Assembly: GCF_000368145.1 (NCBI RefSeq)
Contig: NZ_KB849283.1
Coordinates: 1,018,324 to 1,082,323, forward strand
Direction of reading: 5' to 3'
Length of the DNA stretch: 64,000 nt
Source: Acinetobacter guillouiae CIP 63.46
GTDB taxonomy: Bacteria; Pseudomonadota; Gammaproteobacteria; Pseudomonadales; Moraxellaceae
Of the stretch, positions 10,062-18,909 are shown in pieces. Under the pieces are notes generated by a model. The model made no database searches. It saw only the letters and a program-made list of their open reading frames with translations, and was not told the DNA's origin. Numbering within the stretch: the stretch's first letter is position 1; each line of letters starts with the position of its first letter. A program made the position numbers and the translations under genes.

Positions 10062-11228
10062 TTAAATTGTTTCGATTTTCCACTCACCTGCAACATTCAC
10101 CATCTGGTGGGTTGCATTTGGAACTGAGTTTAAATCGTCATTACCCAATAACTGAATTACACTTAAACCTTGTTGACGTGCTACGGCAATCGCATCCAGC
10201 AACGTGGATTCGGTACCTTTCGGTGCAACTACTTTTTCAATCTGTTGACGTTGACCCGCACTTAAGGAATACAAGTCACAAGAAAAGCCTGTTGCAGGAC
10301 GCGCGCGTCCAAAGTGTTCACCAATACCATCATAACGACCACCTTGTGCCAACGGTGCAGCACGGTTTGGTGCATACACGGCATACATTAACCCAGTGTG
10401 GTAATGGTACGAACGAAGCTCTACAACATCGATACCGATATTGAGTTTTGGCCAACGTGCTTGAATTTCTGTATATGTTGTTTTAAGTACCTCAAAAGCA
10501 TTTTTAAATGCTTCATCAGCAAAAATTTCTGCGCTAATATTCGCTTGCAATGCATCCAGATCACTTGCATAACGACCTAAAGCATAAAAATCAGAACCAA
10601 ATTCTAAATCTTGAGTGAATTCAGCAAGTTCTGGTAGTGCTTTGCGCTGATACAAATCAGATAAATGGCTTTCTGTTGATTTGTTTAAACCCACATGTTT
10701 TACCAGACTTCTAAACAGTCCTACATGCCCTAAATCAAGATGGATACCATCAGCTAAACCTGCGGTATTAATCAGATTGAGCATCACGTCGATCATTTCA
10801 ACGTCTGCGTCAATACTGTCTGAACCAAATAACTCTGCACCTATCTGAAGTGGTGCACGCGTGGTATTAAAACCTTGTGGTTTAGTATGAAGTACAGTCC
10901 CTGCATAGCAGTAACGCGCCACACCTTGTACTTGATGTACATGGGCATCAATACGAGCCACTTGTGGTGTCATATCGGCACGCACACCAAGTAAACGACC
11001 TGAAAGTTGGTCGATGACTTTAAAAGTGGCTAAGTCTAAATCTTGATTCGATTCGGAGAGAGAAGAAAGAGATTCGATGTATTCGATGAATGGCGTATAC
11101 ACCAGCTGATAACCTCGTGATGCGAGGAAATCTAAAGCTTCACGGCGCAATTTTTCAATTACTTGCGCTTGCTCTGGTAATACATCAGCTACACCATCAG
11201 GTAATAACCATGTCTCTGAAATGGGCAT
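10062..11228 (-). CDS. hisZ: ATP phosphoribosyltransferase regulatory subunit
   Basis: 388 aa, a HisRS-like protein without tRNA charging activity. It starts WLLPDGVADVLPEQA, followed by class II synthetase motif 2-like sequence (FKVIDQLSGRLLGVRADMTPQVARI) and the motif YHTGLMYAVYAP. It partners with the short form of HisG, which it activates and makes sensitive to histidine; hisG is not in the window. It heads the hisZ-purA unit. The leader contains a terminator-like hairpin about 45 bases before the start, described separately. Confidence 0.93.
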   Translation of the reverse strand: MPISETWLLPDGVADVLPEQAQVIEKLRREALDFLASRGYQLVYTPFIEYIESLSSLSESNQDLDLATFKVIDQLSGRLLGVRADMTPQVARIDAHVHQVQGVARYCYAGTVLHTKPQGFNTTRAPLQIGAELFGSDSIDADVEMIDVMLNLINTAGLADGIHLDLGHVGLFRSLVKHVGLNKSTESHLSDLYQRKALPELAEFTQDLEFGSDFYALGRYASDLDALQANISAEIFADEAFKNAFEVLKTTYTEIQARWPKLNIGIDVVELRSYHYHTGLMYAVYAPNRAAPLAQGGRYDGIGEHFGRARPATGFSCDLYSLSAGQRQQIEKVVAPKGTESTLLDAIAVARQQGLSVIQLLGNDDLNSVPNATHQMVNVAGEWKIETI

Positions 11229-11252
11229 GTTGTAAACCTAAATCCTGTCAGC

Positions 11253-11295
11253 GCGGAAGTAATCCGCATAAAAAAATCGGGAACACACCCGATTT
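11253..11295 (-). promoter_or_regulatory. Two hairpins in the hisZ leader, one terminator-like
   Basis: On the minus strand the order is a stem AAATCGGG / CCCGATTT (11274-11295, loop TGTGTT) followed by seven T, then a smaller stem GCGGA / TCCGC (11253-11267), then the hisZ start at 11228. No minus-strand gene lies upstream that would need a terminator, because the next gene (11545) diverges. A leader attenuator or the end of a short RNA are both possible. Confidence 0.5.
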
Positions 11296-11544
11296 CTCTT
11301 ATTTTAGCACGATCATCTGCGCCATGCATTAATAAAATAACTTTTGATGCCTAGATAATTTGACCACTTATGCATAATTTAGACAAAAAACCATCTATTA
11401 CACATTATCCCACTTCAATTCTTTGTATTTATTTAACTTTTCACACCAGTGTTGATTGCTATTTGCGTTGTTGAAAATATAATTTATTCGTTTAGAAAAA
11501 CAGCATCTATTTAAAGCAACTGAAATACTAAAAACTGGGGAAGT
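11296..11544. other. Divergent intergenic region hisZ / 11545 gene
   Basis: Together with the hairpins at 11253-11295 this makes a 316-base gap between divergent genes. It is AT-rich and must hold both promoters. On the minus strand a TAAAAT box lies just upstream of the terminator-like stem, which would start a transcript near 11296. I see no convincing small reading frame. Confidence 0.4.
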
Positions 11545-12054
11545 ATGGAACTACATAGCAACTTATATTACACGCATCCAAATACGGAAATCATGCAAAA
11601 GCTAGGCCGTTTATTTCAAGAGCATCGCGGTGAACAAGACAAATTTATTGCTGTTGCAGTTGAGCTCAATTCACAATTGGGGCAAGAACTTGCAGAAGAT
11701 CTTTTAAATGCAGTTGACAATATTGAGTTTGATTTGGGTCCTGAATCATTACACGCTATTGCAGGCTATTCAGTTGCCCATTTTGTGCATGGTTCTTCAG
11801 GCGATGAGTTTATCGAAGCAATCTTACTTTTCTTAAAAGCATTACTCCCTGAAATTCACACACTGGCTTGGGGTTGTGGGGATGATGACCCGTGGGAATT
11901 CTGGTTTAAATTTGAAGACGATGAATTGATTCGCGAAGATGATGAACCTTTCAATGATCCTGAACAAGATGAAGAAATAAAATCCTCCATTTATACATGG
12001 TGGCATACAGGTTTACCTGAAAAAATCAAAGAAGGTTTCTTAAACCAAGAATAA
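11545..12054 (+). CDS. Conserved hypothetical acidic protein
   Basis: 169 aa, cytoplasmic by composition and strongly acidic toward the C-terminus (DDDPWEFW, EDDELIREDDEPFNDPEQDEE). No motif suggests an enzyme. A helical middle region (about 20-110) precedes the Trp-rich acidic part. GGGGAAG stands before the ATG. Its single-gene setting near core genes and regular codon use suggest a genuine, conserved lineage protein. Function unknown to me. Confidence 0.75.
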   Translation: MELHSNLYYTHPNTEIMQKLGRLFQEHRGEQDKFIAVAVELNSQLGQELAEDLLNAVDNIEFDLGPESLHAIAGYSVAHFVHGSSGDEFIEAILLFLKALLPEIHTLAWGCGDDDPWEFWFKFEDDELIREDDEPFNDPEQDEEIKSSIYTWWHTGLPEKIKEGFLNQE

Positions 12055-12125
12055 ATTTTCATTCAGATTTAAAGGGAAGTACAAAATCGAATCGCTGTAC
12101 TTCCCTATTATTTTGACTCTTTCAG

Positions 12126-12668
12126 CTATTTTAAATAGTCCTCAATACTGACCACTTGTGAAAACATTTGAAAGGCTGACAAACAGGCTGTTTGTACATC
12201 TTCTGCTTCAACTGTTCTGTCTGAATAGCTCAATTGACGCGTCGCTGTAGCGTCTGAAATGATCGTCGGTTGATAAGCAAATTCTGCCGCTGCACGTGAC
12301 GTCGCATCAACACACATATGCGTCATCATGCCACTAATCACTAATTTATCAACATTCAGTCGCTCTAATTCTGCTTTTAAAGTGGTTTGAAAAAAGCTAT
12401 TGGGATAATGTTTTTCAATCACAATTGAATCGGTCTTAACACGTAAACCCGAATGTAGTGCTACACCCTGCGTTCCTGCTTCAAAAAATGTAGCATTGGG
12501 TTGATTGGCAATATGCTGAATATAAATAATCGGCTGCTCACGCTTTATAAACAGATCTTCTAATCGATTGATGTGTTTTAAAGCCTGTTCCGCACAGAAC
12601 AACTCCATCTTCCCTTGAGGAAAATAATCGTTTTGGACATCTATTACTAATAATGCAGTTTGGCTCAT
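12126..12668 (-). CDS. Cysteine hydrolase (isochorismatase-like)
   Basis: 180 aa. The family triad is visible: Asp in LLVIDVQNDY, Lys in IVIEKHYPNSF, and the nucleophile Cys in GMMTHMCVDATSRAA. Such enzymes hydrolyse C-N bonds (nicotinamide, carbamoyl groups) or vinyl ethers; the substrate cannot be read from the sequence. It diverges from the Lrp-type regulator at 12793, which is the likely controller. No signal peptide, so cytoplasmic. Confidence 0.88.
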   Translation of the reverse strand: MSQTALLVIDVQNDYFPQGKMELFCAEQALKHINRLEDLFIKREQPIIYIQHIANQPNATFFEAGTQGVALHSGLRVKTDSIVIEKHYPNSFFQTTLKAELERLNVDKLVISGMMTHMCVDATSRAAAEFAYQPTIISDATATRQLSYSDRTVEAEDVQTACLSAFQMFSQVVSIEDYLK

Positions 12669-12792
12669 GGTGTTTTCCTAACCCTTGTGTTGATGTTTTT
12701 ATAAGATTAATCAAAACAACTGGCGATTTGCAGTCACTCATGAAAGAATAATAGATTAGAAACTTTCAAACTGAAAATTTGTTCAATTCACT

Positions 12793-13203
12793 ATGTTGCC
12801 AAATGACCCAATTGACCTCAAAATTTTAAAAATACTAAAAACTGATTCTCGGTTAAGCAATAAAGAGATCGGAAAATTAGTACACCGTACAGGCCAAGCT
12901 GTAGGAAGTCGCATTGCTCGAATGCAAGATGAAGGCACAATTCAGAAATATACGATTACGCTACAGCACCAATCAACACAATTTATACGTGTGATGATGC
13001 AGACTAATGAATTTGAACAGTTTGAAGCATTTATCGCTCAATTTGAGTCAATTGAAAGTTGCTATAAAGTCTGTGGTTCCGCTTGCTATATGCTGGTTGC
13101 TCATTTTGATAGTCGTGTAATCAATCTATTTATCGAGCAACTCTCTGAATGGGGACAATATTCAGTAGATAGTGTCGTAAGAGCAATTGAAACTCAGCCT
13201 TAA
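12793..13203 (+). CDS. Lrp/AsnC family transcription regulator
   Basis: 136 aa, slightly short for the family. The N-terminal helix-turn-helix (residues 5-50) reads DLKILKILKTDSRLSNKEIGKLVHRTGQAVGSRIARMQDEG. The C-terminal half is the alpha/beta RAM ligand-binding domain. It is divergent from the cysteine hydrolase at 12126-12668 with about 125 bases between, and is followed 36 bases later by kptA on the same strand. Confidence 0.85.
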   Translation: MLPNDPIDLKILKILKTDSRLSNKEIGKLVHRTGQAVGSRIARMQDEGTIQKYTITLQHQSTQFIRVMMQTNEFEQFEAFIAQFESIESCYKVCGSACYMLVAHFDSRVINLFIEQLSEWGQYSVDSVVRAIETQP

Positions 13204-13239
13204 TTTTATATCCAAATCCATATCATGTAAGAATAACAA

Positions 13240-13842
13240 ATGAAATCTTCAGAAAAAACATTACGCGAACATAGTAAATTTCTAAGTTTAGTACTTCGAC
13301 ATCAACCAGAAACCATTGCAATCCAACTCGATTCTGAAGGCTGGACGGATGTACACATCCTTTTACAGCAAATGATCAAACACAGAAGACCACTTAAACT
13401 CGTAGAGTTGATTGAGGTCGTTGAAAGCAGTGATAAAAAACGCTTCCAACTTTCACCTGATCAAAACAAAATCCGCGCAGTACAAGGTCACTCTAGTGCT
13501 CAGGTTCAACGTGAGTATGTTGCTATTACGCCACCCGATACACTTTTTCATGGAACAGCAACTCGCTTTGTCGACAGTATTTTAGAAAAAGGCTTAATTT
13601 CAGGTGAACGTCATCACGTACATTTATCTGCTGATTTAGTCACAGCCCAGAAAGTGGGACAACGACATGGCAAAGTCATCATTTTCATCTTAGACACCAA
13701 ACAGATGCATCAAGATGGTTTCCAATTTTATTGTGCTGAAAATGGGGTTTGGTTGACTGAACAAGTGCCGATAAAATATTTAAAGTTATTCGAAAGCGAA
13801 TCAAAAAAAACTAATCCAGCGGTAAGGCTGTGGTCTGTTTAA
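13240..13842 (+). CDS. kptA: RNA 2'-phosphotransferase (Tpt1/KptA family)
   Basis: 200 aa, full length. KptA removes a 2'-phosphate from RNA using NAD+, releasing ADP-ribose cyclic phosphate. The N-terminal half is the winged-helix part (SKFLSLVLRHQPE, with the Arg-His catalytic pair). The C-terminal half is the NAD-binding fold, with FHGTATRFVDSILEKGL and GERHHVHLS carrying the other conserved Arg. In fungi and plants the enzyme finishes tRNA splicing; bacteria lack that pathway. Its last 32 bases overlap the end of the convergent Lrp gene. Confidence 0.9.
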   Translation: MKSSEKTLREHSKFLSLVLRHQPETIAIQLDSEGWTDVHILLQQMIKHRRPLKLVELIEVVESSDKKRFQLSPDQNKIRAVQGHSSAQVQREYVAITPPDTLFHGTATRFVDSILEKGLISGERHHVHLSADLVTAQKVGQRHGKVIIFILDTKQMHQDGFQFYCAENGVWLTEQVPIKYLKLFESESKKTNPAVRLWSV

Positions 13843-14272
13843 TCTTCTGTAAAGGGATTTCAGTTTTGACATTCTGGATCCCTGGAATTTTATTTAAATG
13901 ATTAATTTGAAATTTACGATATGCCTCTAAATCAGAAACCACAATACGTAAGAAAAAATCACAATCTCCTGCCATAAGTTGACATTCAACAATTTCAGAA
14001 ATATTCATAATGCTTTCGATAAATCGATTGACCGCTTGTTCATCCTGACTCTTTAACCAAATTCGTGCAAAGACTGTCAAACTAAGATCTACTTTGTGTG
14101 GATTGACCAATGCAACATATTGGTCAATGATCCCCTCATCCTCCAGTTGCTTTACTCGTCTTAAACAAGGTGAAGCGGATAAACCTATCTGATCTGCCAA
14201 TTCATTATTTTGTAGTTTTCCATTACGTTGTAATGCACACAAAATACGCCGATCTATCTGATCCAATTTCAT
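13811..14272 (-). CDS. Lrp/AsnC family transcription regulator
   Basis: 153 aa from the ATG at 14272 (MKLDQIDRRI); the longer frame to 14299 adds nine residues outside the family. The helix-turn-helix reads LDQIDRRILCALQRNGKLQNNELADQIGLSASPCLRRVKQLEDEG. The RAM domain follows, including the GDCDFFLRI segment common in Lrp. It is divergent from azlCD, which encode a branched-chain amino acid exporter, so it very likely controls them in response to an amino acid. Confidence 0.9.
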   Translation of the reverse strand: MKLDQIDRRILCALQRNGKLQNNELADQIGLSASPCLRRVKQLEDEGIIDQYVALVNPHKVDLSLTVFARIWLKSQDEQAVNRFIESIMNISEIVECQLMAGDCDFFLRIVVSDLEAYRKFQINHLNKIPGIQNVKTEIPLQKIKQTTALPLD

Positions 14273-14423
14273 AAAATTATTTCTAGTAGATAAAACCAAA
14301 AAATAACATATTCCAGCAATAATATTGCAAAAATTATTTTAAAGGCAGCAAATTTAGCGAAATATAGCGAATCATTTGGCATAAAATAAAAACCATCTTG
14401 TTTTACCGACCATTGAGCGACTC

Positions 14424-15167
14424 ATGTTAAGTTTTAAGAACGCTACGACTGAACTGACCTATTCAATTGAATTTAGAGAGTTTGTACGTGGACTTAAAAC
14501 CTCTATTCCAATGCTACTGGGTATTATCCCTTTTGCACTGGTTTTAGGAACGCAAGCAGCGCAAAAAGGATTTTCTGCCTTAGAAGTTCCATTGTTAACA
14601 GGACTCAATTTTGCTGGTGGTTCTGAGTTCGCCATTATTGAAGTCTGGACGCAGCCACCTCAACTGCTGTTTTTAATTCTGATCACTTTTCTGGTCAACA
14701 GTCGCCATATTTTAATGGGTGCAAGTTTAGCACCCTATATTCGACATTTGCCCAATCGCAAAGCCCTTCCATTATTGTTTTTTATGTGTGATGAGAGCTG
14801 GGCCCTTAGCATTACGGATTCACACAAACAAAACCCTCGCAATCCCTATGCAGGATTTAGTGTGTTTTTTTATATTGGCCTTTGTTTCGCGTTATATGTC
14901 ATGTGGGTGGTTTTTACCACGATGGGAGTCGGCATTGGCTCTTTTCTTGGCGATGTCACAAAGTTTGGTTTTGACATGGCATTCCCTGCAGTTTTTCTGG
15001 TGCTTTTACGCGGAATGTGGAAAGGTTTTAAACCCGCTCTGCCTTGGTTGATTAGTCTGATTGCCGCTGCATTGGCCTATTATTATCTACCTAAAGGCTG
15101 GTATGTATTGATTGGTTCTATTTCAGGCATTATTGCTGCTTTTTTACTGATTGGAGATGAAGAATGA
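14424..15167 (+). CDS. azlC: AzlC family branched-chain amino acid exporter, large subunit
   Basis: 247 aa, inner-membrane protein with about seven hydrophobic segments. The family signatures FREFVRGLKTSIPMLLGIIPFALVLG at the N-terminus and the loop NSRHILMGASLAPYI are present. AzlC with AzlD (YgaZH-type) exports branched-chain amino acids or analogues. Its last four bases overlap azlD (ATGA), the usual coupled arrangement. It diverges from an Lrp regulator. Confidence 0.92.
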   Translation: MLSFKNATTELTYSIEFREFVRGLKTSIPMLLGIIPFALVLGTQAAQKGFSALEVPLLTGLNFAGGSEFAIIEVWTQPPQLLFLILITFLVNSRHILMGASLAPYIRHLPNRKALPLLFFMCDESWALSITDSHKQNPRNPYAGFSVFFYIGLCFALYVMWVVFTTMGVGIGSFLGDVTKFGFDMAFPAVFLVLLRGMWKGFKPALPWLISLIAAALAYYYLPKGWYVLIGSISGIIAAFLLIGDEE

Positions 15168-15463
15168 TTCATATGACGACATTCATCGCCATTGTTTGTG
15201 TGGGACTAACAACCTACTTAACTCGAATCTTAGGTTATTTACTGTTAAAAAATAAACACCTCAGCAAAAGAACCACGCGAATTTTACAGGTTATCCCCGG
15301 CTGTGTTTTGATATCAGTGATTGCACCCTACTTTGTTACGGATCAACCAGCCAACTTGATTGCAATTATCATCACACTGTTCGCAGCTTGTTATTTTTCA
15401 TTATTACCCACTGTACTGATCAGTATCATTGCAACAGGGATTTTGAGATACTTTATGCTTTAA
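15164..15463 (+). CDS. azlD: AzlD family branched-chain amino acid exporter, small subunit
   Basis: 99 aa, about four membrane segments. It shows the family start TTYLTRILGYLLL and the Gly/Pro-rich IPGCVLISVIAPYF. The ATG overlaps the azlC stop by four bases; a second in-frame Met three codons later is an alternative. It forms the exporter together with AzlC. Confidence 0.9.
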   Translation: MIHMTTFIAIVCVGLTTYLTRILGYLLLKNKHLSKRTTRILQVIPGCVLISVIAPYFVTDQPANLIAIIITLFAACYFSLLPTVLISIIATGILRYFML

Positions 15464-15512
15464 GTGATCTGAATAGCCAATATCCCTGACTTGATGCAAT
15501 TCAAAACCTCAA

Positions 15513-15812
15513 TTAAGGTTTTGAATTTTGCTGTAATATTTTAATTAATTCAGCATTTTGAAACTCAACTTGAGTCAAACGTGTTGAGGTATTGTCTAAA
15601 ACTTCCTGCTGTACATGCATTTTTTTAGCCAAATCTTGCATAATTTGTAAGGTTTGTTTGAGATGTTGCTCTTGTGCATGGATCTGTTGCTCATGATTCT
15701 GCACATGCTTAAGCCATTCAAGGTTTTCTTTCTTTAACTTTCCCATTTGCCAAATCACAAACATCATGGCCAGATAAAGAATCACAATAACCAAATATAT
15801 GAAAAACATCAT
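15513..15812 (-). CDS. Small membrane-anchored coiled-coil protein
   Basis: About 99 aa. One N-terminal membrane segment (residues 3-24, FFIYLVIVILYLAMMFVIW) is followed by an alpha-helical Gln/His/Leu-rich region with heptad character to the C-terminus. The frame can begin at a TTG at 15824, but the ATG at 15812 or the next Met at 15809 sits right behind GGGGGA and is preferred. Unknown family; likely a monotopic scaffold-like protein. Confidence 0.6.
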   Translation of the reverse strand: MMFFIYLVIVILYLAMMFVIWQMGKLKKENLEWLKHVQNHEQQIHAQEQHLKQTLQIMQDLAKKMHVQQEVLDNTSTRLTQVEFQNAELIKILQQNSKP

Positions 15813-15891
15813 TCCCCCCAACAAAACATGTCAATCTTCGTGTTGATTAAACTCAAGTCATTAAAGTTATTTTTAAGTGATAAATACTAGA

Positions 15892-16914
15892 TTAATAAAA
15901 TGATTCACACAAATCTAACAAGCGATTTGCATAGCCCCATTCGTTATCATACCAAGCAAACACTTTCGCCTGTTGACCCACGACCATAGTTTGAGTCAGA
16001 TCAACAATCAGTGAATAAGGTGAATGATTAAAGTCACTTGAAACCAATTGCTCATCTGTAACAGACATAATCTCAGCATAATCATATTTTGCTGCTTGAA
16101 TTAAGGTTTGGTTAATTAAATGAGCTGTTACAGGCGCTTTAGCAATAAATGTTAAATCAATGGCGGCAACATTAATTGTTGGTACACGGATTGAAAAACC
16201 ATCAATACGGTTTTCCATTTTGGGCATGACTTGTTTTAATGCACCCAAAGCAGAAGATGTAGTTGGAATAATATTTTGTCCTGAGGCACGTGCGCGGCGT
16301 AAATCTCGATGTGCATGATCCAGTACAGATTGATCTGCTGTGACCGCATGAATTTCAGTCATTAATGCGCTGTCAATTCCAAATGCATCATCAATAATTT
16401 TGACCAAAGGGACTAAAGCTTGTGTGGTACATGACACACCCGAAATAATTTGATCACTAGCTTTAACATCATGATGATTTACCCCATAAACAATGGCAGC
16501 ATCAACAGTATCAAAAGGTGCAGCACCGATAATGACGCGTTTTGCACCAGCTGTTATATGTTGTGTTGCAGCGGCTCTTGAACGAAACAGCCCTGTACAT
16601 TCTAAAACAACATCAATGTTAAGCGCTTCCCAAGGCAATAATTCAGGATTGGCTTGTCTTAAAATTTGCACTTTCAGTTTAATTTGTCGCGCGTCAATCG
16701 ACATATAAAGCTGTCCATGTTCTTGTACGATATTCACTGCACCGTCAAAGCGACCATGGGTAGTATCGTATTTAAATAAATGAACCAGCGTTTCAACATC
16801 TGCAATATCGTTAATGGCAACAATTTCAAAATGGAAGTTTTTCGGATTTTCAAACCAAGCGCGTAATACATTCCGTCCAATTCGCCCGAATCCGTTTATT
16901 GCCACACGTTGCAT
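15892..16914 (-). CDS. gap: Glyceraldehyde-3-phosphate dehydrogenase family enzyme
   Basis: 340 aa from the ATG at 16914, behind AAAAGGA. The Rossmann start is RVAINGFGRIGRN, with D36 in AINDIAD pointing to NAD. The nucleophile is C162 in GVSCTTQAL and its base partner H189 in EIHAVTADQ. The residue after CTT is Gln rather than the usual Asn, which the family signature pattern tolerates. The phosphate-binding DLRRARASGQNIIPT stretch is normal. Glyceraldehyde-3-phosphate is the most likely substrate; erythrose-4-phosphate (Epd) cannot be excluded, as no pgk or fba neighbours help decide. Confidence 0.85.
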   Translation of the reverse strand: MQRVAINGFGRIGRNVLRAWFENPKNFHFEIVAINDIADVETLVHLFKYDTTHGRFDGAVNIVQEHGQLYMSIDARQIKLKVQILRQANPELLPWEALNIDVVLECTGLFRSRAAATQHITAGAKRVIIGAAPFDTVDAAIVYGVNHHDVKASDQIISGVSCTTQALVPLVKIIDDAFGIDSALMTEIHAVTADQSVLDHAHRDLRRARASGQNIIPTTSSALGALKQVMPKMENRIDGFSIRVPTINVAAIDLTFIAKAPVTAHLINQTLIQAAKYDYAEIMSVTDEQLVSSDFNHSPYSLIVDLTQTMVVGQQAKVFAWYDNEWGYANRLLDLCESFY

Positions 16915-17050
16915 CAGATGTCCTTTTACAGCCAAACTACTTTATGCGCTATATGTTATAAGATTTAGCGTGACTACTGTTAGAATATGCTTTATTTAGT
17001 CATAAAAATTTCTCAAAAATAATTTTTTGATTCAGCTAGGATAAAAATAA

Positions 17051-17854
17051 ATGTATCCATCCATTAAAAATATTTTTAAACTAAATCAATTATTTTATCT
17101 TTACTGCATGATTTTACTAGCCTTTCTATATACACAACCAACACATGCACAAAATGTCTATTCAAACTGCTCAGAAACTCTGACTCAACAACTCATTCAA
17201 AAATTCAACTTAAACACACAACAAAATTTAGATGCGCGTTATCCTGTGTTCCAAACCTGCTTAACGATCAGTAAACACCAACAGATTATTGCAATCAGCA
17301 ATCCTGTTGCTATGCAATCTGAATTTGCGGATTATGATTTGAATTTATATTTGATCGATACCGCATCTTCAAAAATTTTAAATCATTATACTTATCCAAA
17401 AACCATCTCTTCCGATGCCAGTCAGTTTGAAAATTTAAAATTTGATATCAATCCTTACTCTAAAACTCCCCATACTCATGTTATTGGATTGGCCTTAACT
17501 TATGGGCATTTAGGTAGAATTGACTATACAATACGTGAAATAAAGTTATTCAAAATCAGCAATCAACAAATGCAATTGGTTTTAGATAAATTTATGACGA
17601 ATTACTCAGCTAGCGAAAGACCGTCTATATGTGAAAATAATGCACAAACTGAGACTCAAATTTTACTTCACCCCTTAAAACAGCAAAGTCATGGTTTAGC
17701 AGATATTCAATTAACTGAAAAATCCGAACGTATAACGCTTGATGAGAAAAACTGTAAAACACACCGTATCGTCAAAAAACAAAGCCATATTATGAAATTC
17801 GATGGGAAAAAATATCGTTTTAAACATCTTAATTTTTTAGACTTTGGAATTTGA
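17051..17854 (+). CDS. Secreted hypothetical protein, first of a tandem pair
   Basis: 267 aa. A signal peptide (FYLYCMILLAFLYTQPTHA, cut near THA-QNV) sends it to the periplasm. The mature part starts with a CSETLTQQLIQKF helix and has Cys residues spaced as in the next gene (CSE, QTCLTI, ICENN, NCKTH), suggesting two disulfides. It has the same DLNLYLIDxxSSKIL segment as the downstream protein, so the two are tandem duplicates about 30 bases apart. I do not recognise the family. Confidence 0.7.
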   Translation: MYPSIKNIFKLNQLFYLYCMILLAFLYTQPTHAQNVYSNCSETLTQQLIQKFNLNTQQNLDARYPVFQTCLTISKHQQIIAISNPVAMQSEFADYDLNLYLIDTASSKILNHYTYPKTISSDASQFENLKFDINPYSKTPHTHVIGLALTYGHLGRIDYTIREIKLFKISNQQMQLVLDKFMTNYSASERPSICENNAQTETQILLHPLKQQSHGLADIQLTEKSERITLDEKNCKTHRIVKKQSHIMKFDGKKYRFKHLNFLDFGI

Positions 17855-17883
17855 TTAAATTTTGCAATTAAAAAGGTTAGATC

Positions 17884-18666
17884 ATGAAAACATTACAAAT
17901 TGTATTGAACACTGCACTGCTTTTGATTGCTGGAAATAGTTTTGCAGTACCTTATCAGCGTTGCTCAGACCAACAGCAACAACAATTGATTCAACAATTT
18001 AAATTGGTCAATCAGCGTTTTGCCAATACTGAAGCCAAAACATATCAAAGCTGTATCCATTTAGACAATCAACAAAAAATTCAGCTTATTGCGATCAGTC
18101 AACCGATTGCTTATAAATCTTATGATGATATGGAACATGATCTAAATTTATACTTAATTGACTCTTCTCAGCATAAAATTCTGCAAAAGTATAAAGCACC
18201 AGAAACTTTTTACTCAGATGCAGATCATTATGATGGAGCAAAACTCCACAGCACTAGATTTTCAACCTTGCCGAATACAGATGTGGTCGGCTTAGAGACT
18301 TCATCATCACATGAAGGTGGTTTTACCTATAGCCATAATAATCTTGCTTTATTTAAAGTTAACCCTCGCCAACCAATCAAACAAGTTTTTGCGGGTATTG
18401 GAACAAATAATAGTGGTTATGAAAGAATTGGAAATTGTGTAGGAAATAATACCAGTTCAGATGTGAGACGTATTTTAGTGCTTTCAAACAAAACCACACA
18501 TGGTTTACAAGATATTGTATTAAAAGAAACCAAAGACCAAACGAAAACCAACTATAAAACCTGCACTTCGGTAAAAAAACAATATAAACAACAACAGACC
18601 ATTAAATTTAATGGTCAAGTATATAAATTACAGCATAATGATCTATTGGGAATTGACCCTTTTTAA
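17884..18666 (+). CDS. Secreted hypothetical protein, second of a tandem pair
   Basis: 260 aa, signal peptide cut near SFA-VPY. It matches the previous gene through RCSDQQQQQLIQQF, YQSCIHL, HDLNLYLIDSS, and the C-terminal KCxTxxxVKKQ-like region, with Cys at equivalent places. It lies in the same probable operon, with AAGGTTAGATC before its ATG. No catalytic motif is visible. The paralogs have diverged a good deal in the middle, so the duplication is not recent. Confidence 0.7.
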   Translation: MKTLQIVLNTALLLIAGNSFAVPYQRCSDQQQQQLIQQFKLVNQRFANTEAKTYQSCIHLDNQQKIQLIAISQPIAYKSYDDMEHDLNLYLIDSSQHKILQKYKAPETFYSDADHYDGAKLHSTRFSTLPNTDVVGLETSSSHEGGFTYSHNNLALFKVNPRQPIKQVFAGIGTNNSGYERIGNCVGNNTSSDVRRILVLSNKTTHGLQDIVLKETKDQTKTNYKTCTSVKKQYKQQQTIKFNGQVYKLQHNDLLGIDPF

Positions 18667-18909
18667 GCAAGCTTAAATACGATAATGGCAATGTGGCTAT
18701 GTTTTAAATTTATACAACCAAAATTTACCCCAGATGAAAGTTGAAAATGTATAGAAATACCAATAATTCACCTTAAAATCATTGGTGGACACTACATTTT
18801 CCGTTATACTTTGGCGTTTTTAAAAATAAGCCCGTGTGGTGACTGAGCACAAAAATCAGACTCAGCAACGCACTTTTAGCCAATACGAAAATTAAGGAGT
18901 GACTTGGTT

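Noticed and set aside
15892-16914. Gln instead of Asn after SCTT in the GAPDH-family enzyme as a sign of lost activity
   Set aside because: The family signature tolerates variation at that position, and the catalytic Cys and His are intact.
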